Assembly (NCBI RefSeq): GCF_035930445.1
Contig: NZ_CP142394.1
Coordinates: 2,141,501 to 2,205,500, forward strand
Source of the DNA: Sphingopyxis chilensis
Lineage (GTDB): Bacteria; Pseudomonadota; Alphaproteobacteria; Sphingomonadales; Sphingomonadaceae
DNA: 64,000 bases
Direction of reading: 5' to 3'
In this document: positions 27,337 to 35,905 of the stretch, piece after piece
How positions within the stretch are numbered: position 1 is the stretch's first letter
Layout of the letters: every line of letters begins with the position of its first letter
Translations under genes and position numbers: made by a program
The notes under the pieces: model-generated
Told to the model about the DNA's origin: nothing
Seen by the model: only the letters and a program-made list of their open reading frames with translations
The model's database searches: none

Positions 27337-28869
27337 TTGCCAACATTCTTGAAACATCCGCTCAATCGCCCGGTATTTTTCACGCCGCTGGCGGTGCTTC
27401 TCGCCGCCGTCGGCCTCAGCCTGTGGCAGGGACCGGCGGTTGTCGCGGCCGAGACAACGGTCAACGACTGGATCCTCGGCAACTTCTCGCCGCTCTTCGC
27501 CTGGGCCGGGATCGGCTTTCTGGCGCTTCTCGCCTGTATCGCGCTCTCGCCGCTCGGCGGGCGGGTCATCGGTGAGACCGGCGCCATCCCCATCCTTTCG
27601 CGCTGGCGCTGGTTCGCGGTGACGCTCTGCACGACCATCGCGACCGGCATTCTCTTCTGGGGCGCGGCCGAGCCGCTGTTCCACCTCAACGATCCCCCCG
27701 CTATGCTGGGGCTCGAACCCGGCAGCGACGCCGCCGCGACCTTCGCGATGTCAACGATGTTCCTGCATTGGACGCTGACGCCCTATGCCATCTATACCGT
27801 TGCCGGACTCGCCTTCGCGCTCGTCTATTACAACCGCCGCGAACCCTTCAGCCTGTCATCGCTCTTCGTCCCCCTGATCGGACAGCGCGCGCACGGCCCC
27901 GTCGGGACGGGCATCGACATCCTCTGCCTCTACGCGCTCGTCGCAGGAATGGCGGCCTCGCTCGGCGCCGGCGTGCTCGCACTCGCGGGCGGGATCGAAG
28001 GGCTCGGTGGATTTCGCGGCGGCGACCCGCTTCGGTGGGCGATCGCAGGAACGATCGTGGCGACGTTCGTCGGCTCCGCCGCCCTCGGACTCCAGCGCGG
28101 CATAACCCGCCTTTCGCTCCTGAATGTCTGGCTGTTCTTGGCGATCCTGTTGTTCGTGCTTTTGGCGGCGCCCACCGGACGGCTCCTCACGCTGGGGCTT
28201 GTCGGCGCCGCCGACTATGCCGTCACCTTCCTGCCGCGCAGCCTCGGCGCAGATGTCGATCCCGATTGGCACCGGCAATGGACGATCTTCAACTGGGGAA
28301 ACTGGTTCGCCTGGGCGCCGGTCACCGCGCTCTTCCTCGGCCGGCTGGCGGTCGGCTATACCGTGCGCGCCTTCATTCTGTTCAATCTCTTGCTCCCGGC
28401 GTTGTTCGGCGCGGTGTGGATGGTCGTTATCGCCGGCACGACAATCGCGCTCGACCAGGGATCGGGCGGAGAACTCTATGCCGTGCTCACCAGCGTCGGC
28501 CCCGACCCCCTGCTCTATCGCCTGTTCAGCCAGCTCGGCGGGGGTTCGCCGGTGCTCGCGCTGCTGATCGGCGCGATCTTCCTTTCCTATGTTACCGCTG
28601 CCGACAGCAACGTCTCGGCAATGAGCGCGCTGTCGACGCATGGTATTTCGCCCGAAACCCCCGAAGCACCGCTGGCGATCAAGATCGTCTGGGGCGTTGC
28701 AGTCGGGCTCGTGGCGACCATCCTGGTTGCCGCGTCGGGCATCGACGGCATCCGGATGATGTCGGTGCTCGGCGGCTTTCCGGCGTTGTTCATCATCGTC
28801 GGAGCGGCGCTGTCGCTCACCGTAATGGCCGTGCGGGGACGGCGCGAGGCCGCCCCCGCCCAATCCTGA
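27337..28869 (+). CDS. BCCT family transporter (betaine/carnitine/choline type)
   Basis: Secondary transporter of about 510 residues with 12 membrane helices, expected to take up quaternary ammonium or related compounds. The family signature is seen as QWTIFNWGNWFAWAP, and the substrate/Na region has MAASLGAGVLALAGG and TATSxx-like SYVTAADSNVSAMS. No ATG gives this frame a sensible N terminus; I use TTG at 27337 (MPTFLKHPLNRPVFFTPL), and TTG 27349 is an alternative. It is convergent with the M13 peptidase gene, with only 16 bases between stops. Confidence 0.85.
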   Translation: MPTFLKHPLNRPVFFTPLAVLLAAVGLSLWQGPAVVAAETTVNDWILGNFSPLFAWAGIGFLALLACIALSPLGGRVIGETGAIPILSRWRWFAVTLCTTIATGILFWGAAEPLFHLNDPPAMLGLEPGSDAAATFAMSTMFLHWTLTPYAIYTVAGLAFALVYYNRREPFSLSSLFVPLIGQRAHGPVGTGIDILCLYALVAGMAASLGAGVLALAGGIEGLGGFRGGDPLRWAIAGTIVATFVGSAALGLQRGITRLSLLNVWLFLAILLFVLLAAPTGRLLTLGLVGAADYAVTFLPRSLGADVDPDWHRQWTIFNWGNWFAWAPVTALFLGRLAVGYTVRAFILFNLLLPALFGAVWMVVIAGTTIALDQGSGGELYAVLTSVGPDPLLYRLFSQLGGGSPVLALLIGAIFLSYVTAADSNVSAMSALSTHGISPETPEAPLAIKIVWGVAVGLVATILVAASGIDGIRMMSVLGGFPALFIIVGAALSLTVMAVRGRREAAPAQS

Positions 28870-28885
28870 GAAAGCGGTCTCAGGG

Positions 28886-30970
28886 CTACCAGATCTTCGT
28901 GCGTGCCTCGGGCGCCAGGTAATATTTGGCCCCCGCCTCGACGCCGAACGCCTTGTACCACGCGTCGACGTTGCGCACCGGCCCGATGATGCGCCAGCGC
29001 GCGGGACTGTGCGGGTCGCTCGCCACCTGCTGCTTGATCGCATCCTCGCGCGCCTTGTCGCGCCACGCCTGCGCAAAGGCGAGGAAGAAACGCTGATCGC
29101 CGGTCAGCCCGTCGATCACCGGGGCCTCCTTGCCGTTCAGCGAGCGGTGATAGGCATCATAGGCGACCTCAAGCCCGGCAAGGTCGGCGATATTCTCTCC
29201 CATCGTCAGGTCGGGATTGATAAAGGCGCCGGGCGCGGCCTCATATGTCGCATATTGCGCGCCGAATGCCTTGGCCTGCGCATCGAAACGCGCCGCGTCC
29301 TCGGGCGTCCACCAGTCGCGCACCGCGCCCTCGGCATCGATCTTGCGGCCCTGATCGTCGAAACCATGCGTTATCTCGTGGCCGATAACCGCGCCGACCG
29401 CGCCGTAATTGACCGCATCGTCGACGCTTTCGCTGAAATAGGGCGCCTGCAGGATGCCAGCCGGAAACACGATCTTGTTCTCCAGACCGCCGTTGTATGC
29501 GTTCACTTCTTGCGGGTTCATCGCCCATTTCTTGCGATCGACGGGCTGGTTCAGGTCCGACAGCGCATAGGCATATTCGAAGGCCGAACTGCGTTTGACA
29601 TTGCCATAGAGATCGGCGGGATCGATCTTCAGCGCCGAATAGTCGCGCCATTTGTCGGGATAGCCCACCATCACTTCCATTTTGGCAAGTTTCGCCAAAG
29701 CGGCCTCTTTGGTGGCCGGTGCCATCCAGCTGTTGGCTCGAATGCGATCGCCCATAGCCAGTTTCAAATTCGCGACGAGCACTTCCATCTTCGCCTTGGC
29801 GCTCGCCGGAAAATATTGGCTTGAATAGGTCTCGCCGACCAATTCGCCGAGGCTGCCGTCCACCAGCGTCAGGCCGCGCTTCCAACGTGGGCGCAGCTCG
29901 CCCACGCCGCTGAGCGCCTTCGTATATTCGAAACGGCTGTCGACGAACGCCTTGTCGAGATAGGGCGCGGCATTGTCGGCGACGTGGAACTGCTGCCACA
30001 GCTTGATCGTGTCGAGCGGCGTCCTGGCATAAAGCGCGGCGATATCGCGAACCGCCGTCTTTTCGTTGACGATGATCCGCTTTTGCGGCGCGATACCCGC
30101 CCCTGCGAACCAGGCGGACCAGTCGAGCCCCGGCGCGTAGGCGGCGAGTTCCTCCGAAGACATCGGATTGTTGATCTTGCCGATGTCGCGGCGGTCGGCG
30201 ATTGCCCAGCTGACCTTCGCGATCTCGATTTCGAACGCCATGATCGCGTCGGCCGCCTTTTCGGGGTCGGCGTTGCCCACCATCTTCATCATGCGGGCGA
30301 TATAGGCGCGATAGGCGTCACGCTGCGGTTTGAAGCTGTCGCTCAGATAATAATCGCGCTCGGGAAGCCCCAGCCCCGCTTGCCCCAGCCACAGGACATT
30401 GACCGTCGGATCGGCGGTGTCAGCATAGGGCCCACCGCTGACAATCGTCGAACCGAAGGTGCCCTGCGTGCCGCCCATGAAGCGCGCCATTGCTTTTTTA
30501 TCTTTGATCGCGGTGACTGCGGCCACGTCAGCCATCAACGGCTTGGTGCCCAATGCCTCGACCCGCGCCTCGTCCATGAAGCTCTGATAGAGACCGCCGA
30601 CCTGACTCGTCGCCGGCGCGCTCGTAACAAGCTGGCGGAGCTGGCGCTGGGTCAGATTATAGACGTCATAGCCGACCCCCGCCGACGCCTGATCCGCCGG
30701 AATCTCGGTTCGGGCGAACCAGTCACCGTTCGCATATTTGTCGAAATCGTCCCCCGGCTTCACCGACATGTCGCGCGCGCCCAGGTCGACGCCCCATTTT
30801 CCGAACGTCAGCGCCTTCAGCGAACCGTCCGGCGAAGCACCTCCCGCACCCGCGTCTCCGCTCGGCGCGATGGGTGCCATTCCCGGACTGACATCTTTCG
30901 CCAAGGCCGGCGCCGCAATCAGCGCCGCCGCGATCGCAAGTCCCGCGACGCTCGAAGTGAAACTATTCAT
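28886..30970 (-). CDS. M13 family (neprilysin-like) zinc metallopeptidase, exported
   Basis: Zinc endopeptidase of 694 residues for oligopeptides, likely periplasmic. A signal peptide ends near APALAK (residue 25). The N-terminal part carries the M13 NGDW motif (YANGDWFARTEIP). The catalytic site is VIGHEITHGFD (His531, Glu532, His535) with the third ligand Glu592 in GENIADLAGL, and a conserved NAYNGG stretch. The sequence ends in KIW where many M13 enzymes end in RVW or KVW. It is preceded by a 231-base gap shared divergently with uvrA. Confidence 0.94.
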   Translation of the reverse strand: MNSFTSSVAGLAIAAALIAAPALAKDVSPGMAPIAPSGDAGAGGASPDGSLKALTFGKWGVDLGARDMSVKPGDDFDKYANGDWFARTEIPADQASAGVGYDVYNLTQRQLRQLVTSAPATSQVGGLYQSFMDEARVEALGTKPLMADVAAVTAIKDKKAMARFMGGTQGTFGSTIVSGGPYADTADPTVNVLWLGQAGLGLPERDYYLSDSFKPQRDAYRAYIARMMKMVGNADPEKAADAIMAFEIEIAKVSWAIADRRDIGKINNPMSSEELAAYAPGLDWSAWFAGAGIAPQKRIIVNEKTAVRDIAALYARTPLDTIKLWQQFHVADNAAPYLDKAFVDSRFEYTKALSGVGELRPRWKRGLTLVDGSLGELVGETYSSQYFPASAKAKMEVLVANLKLAMGDRIRANSWMAPATKEAALAKLAKMEVMVGYPDKWRDYSALKIDPADLYGNVKRSSAFEYAYALSDLNQPVDRKKWAMNPQEVNAYNGGLENKIVFPAGILQAPYFSESVDDAVNYGAVGAVIGHEITHGFDDQGRKIDAEGAVRDWWTPEDAARFDAQAKAFGAQYATYEAAPGAFINPDLTMGENIADLAGLEVAYDAYHRSLNGKEAPVIDGLTGDQRFFLAFAQAWRDKAREDAIKQQVASDPHSPARWRIIGPVRNVDAWYKAFGVEAGAKYYLAPEARTKIW

Positions 30971-31175
30971 ATCCCCAGTCTCCCGTTCCCCGGCGCCGCC
31001 GGGTCGAGACGGCGCGCATGATCATTCTTGTCCGCCTGTCGCGCCAGAGGGTCAAGCGAGTGACCCGACGCTGGTCGAAGTCTTTGTGGGGTTGGTGGAA
31101 AGCGACCGCATTGCGGCCGCGCACCCGACCGCCTATTTATGCTGTGAACAGGCGCGAACCGCTCTTGCGCCCCTA

Positions 31176-31190
31176 GAACAAATCTGGAAC
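31176..31190 (+). promoter_or_regulatory. LexA (SOS) box of the alphaproteobacterial type
   Basis: GAAC-AAATCTG-GAAC is a perfect GAAC-N7-GAAC, which is GTTC-N7-GTTC on the other strand, the LexA site of alphaproteobacteria. It ends 11 bases before the uvrA start codon. A second, imperfect pair (GAAC-N6-GAAC) is at 31146-31159. Confidence 0.8.
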
Positions 31191-31201
31191 AAATCCCTCC
31201 C

Positions 31202-34096
31202 ATGAGTCTTACCCATATTTCGGTGCGCGGCGCGCGCGAGCACAATTTGAAGGGCGTCGACGTCGACCTGCCGCGCGATGCGCTGATCGTCATCACCGGC
31301 CTGTCGGGATCGGGCAAATCCTCGCTCGCCTTCGACACCATCTATGCCGAAGGCCAACGGCGCTATGTCGAGAGCCTGTCGGCCTATGCGCGCCAGTTCC
31401 TCGAGATGATGCAAAAGCCCGATGTCGAGCATATCGACGGCCTCTCGCCGGCGATCAGCATCGAGCAGAAGACGACGAGCCGCAACCCGCGCTCGACCGT
31501 CGCGACGGTGACCGAGATCTACGACTATATGCGCCTGCTCTGGGCGCGCGTCGGCATTCCCTATTCGCCGACGACGGGCAAGCCGATCAGCGCGCAGACG
31601 GTTACCGACATGGTCGACCGCGTGATGGCGTTGCCCGAGGGCACCCGCGCCTATCTGCTCGCCCCCGTCGTGCGCGGCCGCAAGGGCGAGTATAAGAAGG
31701 AACTGGCGCAGTGGCAGAAGGACGGGTTCACGCGCGTCCGCATCGACGGCGAATTCTACGAGATCGGCGAGGCGCCGGCGCTCGACAAGAAATACAAGCA
31801 TGACATCGAGGTGGTCGTCGACCGCGTTGCCGTCCGTGAAGGCCTCGAAACGCGGCTCGCCGACAGCTTCGAGACCGCGTTGAAGCTGGCCGAAGGGCTC
31901 GCCTATGTCGACCTCGCCGACGGCCCGGTGCCGGGGCGCGAGGAAGAAGATACCGGCGGCGCGATGAAGGGCGCGGGCATCCCCCCGAACCGCCTGATCT
32001 TCTCCGAGAAATTCGCCTGCCCGGTCAGCGGATTCACGATCGCCGAGATAGAACCGCGGCTGTTCAGCTTCAACGCGCCGCAGGGTGCGTGCCCGGCGTG
32101 TGACGGGCTCGGCGAGCGGCAGGAGTTCGACCCCGACCTGGTCGTGCCCAACCATGCGCTGTCCCTGAAGAAGGGCGCGATCGTGCCGTGGGCCAAATCG
32201 AACCCGCCCTCGCCTTATTATATGCAGGTGCTCGAAAGCCTGGGCAAAGCCTATGGATTCGACCTGACGACGCCGTGGCAGGAATTGCCCGGCGAAGTGC
32301 AGCTCGTGATCCTCTATGGCAGCGGCGGCAAACCCGTCGAGCTGACCTTCAAGGATGGCAAGCGCAGTTACACGACGCACAAGGCGTTCGAGGGTGTGAT
32401 CGGCAACCTCAACCGCCGCCTGCTCCAGACCGAAAGCGCGTGGATGCGCGAGGAGCTGAGCAAATATCAGGCGCCGCACCCGTGCGAGACGTGCCACGGC
32501 GCGCGCCTGCGCCCCGAACCGCTCGCGGTGAAGATCGCGGGCGAGAATATCAGCATGTCGGCGCAGCGCAGCGTCGCCGACGCGCTCGGCTGGTTCAGCA
32601 CGCTCGACGAAAAGCTCAATGACACGCAGCGCCAGATCGCCAAGGCGATCCTGAAAGAGATCAACGAACGGCTCGGCTTCCTCAACAATGTCGGGCTCGA
32701 TTACCTCAACCTCAACCGCACCAGCGGCACATTGAGCGGCGGCGAGAGCCAGCGCATCCGTCTCGCCAGCCAGATCGGCAGCGGCCTGTCGGGCGTGCTC
32801 TACGTCCTCGACGAGCCGAGCATCGGCCTCCACCAGCGCGACAACGACCGGCTGCTCGCGACATTGAAGCGCCTTCGCGACCTCGGCAACACCGTGATCG
32901 TCGTCGAGCATGACGAGGATGCGATCCGCCACGCCGATTATGTCGTCGACATGGGCCCCGGCGCGGGCCTCCACGGCGGCGAGATCGTCGCCGAGGGCAC
33001 GCTCGAAGAAGTGCTCGCCAACAAGAACAGCCTGACCGCGGCGTATCTGACCGGCGCGAAGAAGATCGAGGTGCCCAAGCACCGCCGCAAGGGCAATGGC
33101 TTCGACCTCGTGCTCAAGGGTGCGCGCGCGAACAACCTCCAGAATGTCACTGCAAAGATCCCGCTCGGCACCTTCACCTGCGTCACCGGCCTGTCGGGCA
33201 GCGGCAAGTCGAGCCTGATCATCGACACGCTCTATGCCAGCGCGGCGCGCGTGCTCAACGGCGCGCGGATGATCGCGGGGCCGCACGACAGCCTGAAGGG
33301 GCTGGAGCATTGCGACAAGGTGATCGACATCGACCAGTCGCCGATCGGCCGCACCCCGCGATCGAACCCCGCGACATACACCGGCGCCTTCACGATCATC
33401 CGCGACTGGTTCGCGGGGCTGCCCGAAAGCCAGGCGCGCGGGTACAAGCCGGGGCGCTTCAGCTTCAACGTCAAGGGCGGGCGATGCGAGACCTGCACCG
33501 GCGACGGGCTGATCAAGATCGAGATGCACTTCCTGCCCGACGTCTATGTGACGTGCGAGACGTGCCACGGCAAACGCTACAACCGCGAAACGCTCGAGGT
33601 GAAGTTCAAGGGCCACAGCATCGCCGACGTGCTCGACATGACGGTCGAGGATGCGGCCGAATTCTTCAAGGCGGTGCCCTCGATCCGCGAGAAGATGGCG
33701 ATGCTGGTGCGCGTGGGCTTGGGGTACATCAAGGTCGGGCAGCAGGCGACGACGCTGTCGGGGGGCGAGGCGCAGCGCGTCAAGCTGGCCAAGGAATTGT
33801 CGCGCCGCTCGACCGGGCAGACGCTCTATATCCTCGACGAGCCGACCACCGGGCTGCATTTCGAGGATGTGCGCAAGCTGCTCGAAGTGCTGCAACAGCT
33901 TGTCGACCAGGGCAACAGCGTCGTGGTGATCGAGCATAATCTGGATGTCATCAAGACCGCCGACTATATCCTCGACCTCGGCCCCGAGGGCGGGGTCAAG
34001 GGCGGCGAGATCGTCGCCGCGGGCACGCCCGAACAGGTGGTGAAGGAGAAGCGCAGCTTCACCGGCCAGTATCTGGCGCCGCTCTTGGGGAAGTAG
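31202..34096 (+). CDS. uvrA: Excinuclease ABC subunit A
   Basis: DNA damage-recognition ATPase of nucleotide excision repair, acting with UvrB and UvrC. The 964-residue product has two ABC cassettes: Walker A GLSGSGKS at 33-40 and again near 663-670, signatures [12 protein letters not shown] and [12 protein letters not shown], and Walker [11 protein letters not shown] and [10 protein letters not shown]. The C-terminal zinc module is intact (CETCTGDG and CETCHGKR). In the first zinc module the second cysteine is Ser276 (CPVSGF; Cys273, Cys297 and Cys300 are present). A LexA box lies just upstream, so SOS induction is expected. Confidence 0.97.
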   Translation: MSLTHISVRGAREHNLKGVDVDLPRDALIVITGLSGSGKSSLAFDTIYAEGQRRYVESLSAYARQFLEMMQKPDVEHIDGLSPAISIEQKTTSRNPRSTVATVTEIYDYMRLLWARVGIPYSPTTGKPISAQTVTDMVDRVMALPEGTRAYLLAPVVRGRKGEYKKELAQWQKDGFTRVRIDGEFYEIGEAPALDKKYKHDIEVVVDRVAVREGLETRLADSFETALKLAEGLAYVDLADGPVPGREEEDTGGAMKGAGIPPNRLIFSEKFACPVSGFTIAEIEPRLFSFNAPQGACPACDGLGERQEFDPDLVVPNHALSLKKGAIVPWAKSNPPSPYYMQVLESLGKAYGFDLTTPWQELPGEVQLVILYGSGGKPVELTFKDGKRSYTTHKAFEGVIGNLNRRLLQTESAWMREELSKYQAPHPCETCHGARLRPEPLAVKIAGENISMSAQRSVADALGWFSTLDEKLNDTQRQIAKAILKEINERLGFLNNVGLDYLNLNRTSGTLSGGESQRIRLASQIGSGLSGVLYVLDEPSIGLHQRDNDRLLATLKRLRDLGNTVIVVEHDEDAIRHADYVVDMGPGAGLHGGEIVAEGTLEEVLANKNSLTAAYLTGAKKIEVPKHRRKGNGFDLVLKGARANNLQNVTAKIPLGTFTCVTGLSGSGKSSLIIDTLYASAARVLNGARMIAGPHDSLKGLEHCDKVIDIDQSPIGRTPRSNPATYTGAFTIIRDWFAGLPESQARGYKPGRFSFNVKGGRCETCTGDGLIKIEMHFLPDVYVTCETCHGKRYNRETLEVKFKGHSIADVLDMTVEDAAEFFKAVPSIREKMAMLVRVGLGYIKVGQQATTLSGGEAQRVKLAKELSRRSTGQTLYILDEPTTGLHFEDVRKLLEVLQQLVDQGNSVVVIEHNLDVIKTADYILDLGPEGGVKGGEIVAAGTPEQVVKEKRSFTGQYLAPLLGK

Positions 34097-34107
34097 GGCC
34101 GAAAACG

Positions 34108-34195
34108 CCTCCCTTCAGCGAGGGGTTGGGAGCGTCCGTCGCCGTCCCGCGCCCAAACATGCCCTTTCCTAACCCCTCCCGCAGGCGGGAGGGGA
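34108..34195. repeat. Inverted repeat block after uvrA (family D)
   Basis: GAGGGGTTGGGAG at about 34120-34132 is an imperfect complement of TTCCTAACCCCTC around 34166-34178, and the latter overlaps a tight hairpin CCCCTCCCGC-AG-GCGGGAGGGG (34173-34194). It lies between the convergent uvrA and small membrane protein genes. There is no T-run; it may be a mobile-type extragenic repeat or a termination structure. Only one copy is in the window. Confidence 0.55.
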
Positions 34196-34305
34196 ACTCG
34201 ATCGACGCCCCATCGGCAACAGCGGATCGAGCCGGTGTGGCCGGTGTGGCAGCACCGCGCTTTTTCGCCGGCACCGCGCATCGGGCGCGGCGCGCGCAGC
34301 GCCGA

Positions 34306-34881
34306 TCAGGCCAGGGCCAGCAAGGTGCGCGCGAGCCAGGCGCCCGCGACGGGCGCGGCGAGCAGAATCAATATGATCGCGGCGCAACGCACGGGCACCG
34401 GGAACGGCGTCGCGGGGAGGCGCGCGTGCAGCCACCATGTCGCGGCCGCGACCCCCGCCACCAGCGGCAGCGCGATAGCCGACATGGCGGGGTTCCATAT
34501 CCCCCCGACCTCTGAAAACAGCGTCTCGCGCGCCGGGATCAGGTCGGGGCCGCCCGCCTCCGCAAGGGTCCACGCGCCATATCCGACCGCAAACGCGACG
34601 AGCAGGAACAGGCCCCAGCCGATCAGCGTCCGGCGCAGCAGCGCCAGCCAGTCGACCCGCGCGCCACCCGCGAGCAGCGCGCCGCCGAGCAGCGCCACCG
34701 TGACCGCGATGGTCGCGATCGCCGAGAGGGCAAGCAGCCGGGCCGCCCACAGCGCGGCGACCAGCCCCGCGACCGGCGCGATGAAGATCAGCCCCTGCCA
34801 CGGTCCGGATGGGTCATATGGGCGAAGGGAGCTGCCGCGCGGCGCCCCTTCCCCGCCCGAAACCCCGCGATGATCGATCAT
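34306..34881 (-). CDS. Hypothetical integral membrane protein, about five to six helices
   Basis: A 191-residue protein from the ATG at 34881, which follows AAGGGGG; the frame could start 9 codons earlier. Hydrophobic segments are at about 30-50, 52-75, 85-110, 130-155 and 165-190. There is no family signature I can name, although the composition and the FIAPVAGLVAALWAARLL start resemble Yip1-like membrane proteins, a low-certainty idea. It is convergent with uvrA and sits beside a truncated membrane-protein gene on the same strand. Confidence 0.6.
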   Translation of the reverse strand: MIDHRGVSGGEGAPRGSSLRPYDPSGPWQGLIFIAPVAGLVAALWAARLLALSAIATIAVTVALLGGALLAGGARVDWLALLRRTLIGWGLFLLVAFAVGYGAWTLAEAGGPDLIPARETLFSEVGGIWNPAMSAIALPLVAGVAAATWWLHARLPATPFPVPVRCAAIILILLAAPVAGAWLARTLLALA

Positions 34882-34932
34882 GAAAACCCCCTTCCCCGTA
34901 GGCGGCAAGTCAGCACCAGTCGCAGGTTCTTG

Positions 34933-35085
34933 TCAATATTCCGGCGATTTGCGCGAAGGCGCGCGCCAGCCGATCCGCACCTTGTGGCTCGCCTTCAGCG
35001 CCTTCGCCAGCCCGCCCAGCCCCTCGGCGAGCGCGGGGCCGAGGATCAGCCCGAACAGCGAAAAGATGAATTCGAACCCGCTCAT
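34933..35085 (-). pseudogene. Truncated N terminus of a membrane-protein gene, or very small membrane protein
   Basis: A 50-residue frame starting MSGFEFIFSLFGLILGPALA and continuing EGLGGLAKALKASHKVRIGW before a stop. This resembles the first segment of a sphingomonad membrane-protein family that normally continues for 100 residues or more with further helices. Here it stops after one hydrophobic segment and a basic tail, so I read it as a decayed remnant. A functional one-helix protein cannot be excluded. Confidence 0.45.
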
Positions 35086-35369
35086 ATGCCCCCGCAATCA
35101 AGCTGTTGTCGTGCCCGGTGCGATCCGCGGCCAATCACCCTGCCCTCACGATCCCGCGACGCCCATCAAGCCCGCGCGGGGGCCCGCCCGCGCAACAATA
35201 TTCCAAAGTTTACAAAGTTCACGCTCCCCTCGGGTAGAATGATACCCGCCGCACGGAGCGCGGACGAAAAACGGTGTGAGGAAGCCGACTATGCGAAAGA
35301 GCGGCGGCGACGCTGGCACGGCGCGATAATGTAGGACAGCGGTTTTTTTTGCGGAAGCCCGACCTGTGG
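35086..35369. other. Intergenic stretch without recognisable gene
   Basis: Between the truncated gene and the palindromic repeat I see no convincing gene. A patch of lower GC with TTTACAAAGTTCACG (about 35208-35222) and a T8 run at 35343-35350 are present. A plus-strand frame of about 31 codons ending at 35334 (…ERRRRWHGAIM) is too short and unsupported to call. Confidence 0.4.
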
Positions 35370-35438
35370 TCATGCCGGTCTCGATCCGGCATCCATTGCC
35401 GCGACGTCGATGGACCCCGGATCAGGTCCGGGGCGACG
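35370..35438. repeat. Palindromic extragenic repeat, family A, copy 2
   Basis: The same two-unit design as at 19196-19268: TCATGCCGG...CCGGCATCCA (35370-35395) facing TGGACCCCGGATCAGGTCCG and trailing GGGCGACG (35411-35438). The units differ by a few substitutions from the other copies. It lies just downstream of the ABM monooxygenase gene. Confidence 0.8.
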
Positions 35439-35477
35439 GGGTGCGGAAAAGCCCGTCCCGCAAGCGCGAGGGGCATA

Positions 35478-35786
35478 TCACCCCATCAGCTTCGCGGTGA
35501 TATCCTGAGCAGCATAGATGCGGATCACCGGCGGCTGCGGCGAGAGGGCGCGCATTTCGGTGACGAAGGCGGCGGAGGCGGGCAGCGCGAAATGGGCGCG
35601 CACCGCGGCGATATCCGCCCACTCCTCGATAAAGACGAGACGATCGGGCTGCTCGACATCGACATGGCAGCGATGCCCCAGACACCCCGCCTCGCCGCGC
35701 GACCGCGCGCTATGCCCGGCACCGAGCGCGATCATGCGCTCGCGATGCTCGGGGGTGAGGATGACGTGGCCGGTGATGAGGATCAT
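35478..35786 (-). CDS. Antibiotic biosynthesis monooxygenase (ABM) domain protein, putative quinol monooxygenase
   Basis: A 102-residue single-domain protein starting MILITGHVILTPEHRERMI, followed by EAGCLGHRCHVDVEQPDRLV and FIEEWADIAAVRAHF, the characteristic dimeric ferredoxin-like ABM (YgiN-like) pattern. Such enzymes oxidise quinols or aldehydes without a cofactor. I choose the ATG at 35786; the open frame continues 35 codons upstream with no family match. It is divergent from the AT-rich orphan gene, 119 bases apart. Confidence 0.85.
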   Translation of the reverse strand: MILITGHVILTPEHRERMIALGAGHSARSRGEAGCLGHRCHVDVEQPDRLVFIEEWADIAAVRAHFALPASAAFVTEMRALSPQPPVIRIYAAQDITAKLMG

Positions 35787-35905
35787 GGACTCATTCTTCA
35801 ATTCTGCGGAGTGAACACATGAGACTCGCCAGCACAACTCTCCGGCGTGCCATTCTTGCTCCCCTTCCCAAACTGCACTAACTTCACACAATTGGGGGCA
35901 AACAC

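Noticed and set aside
31146..31159. Second LexA box before uvrA
   Set aside because: The two GAAC halves are separated by 6 bases, not 7, so it is at best a weak site.
31133..33937. A minus-strand frame of 934 codons opposite uvrA
   Set aside because: It is the antisense shadow of uvrA, with no recognisable domains.
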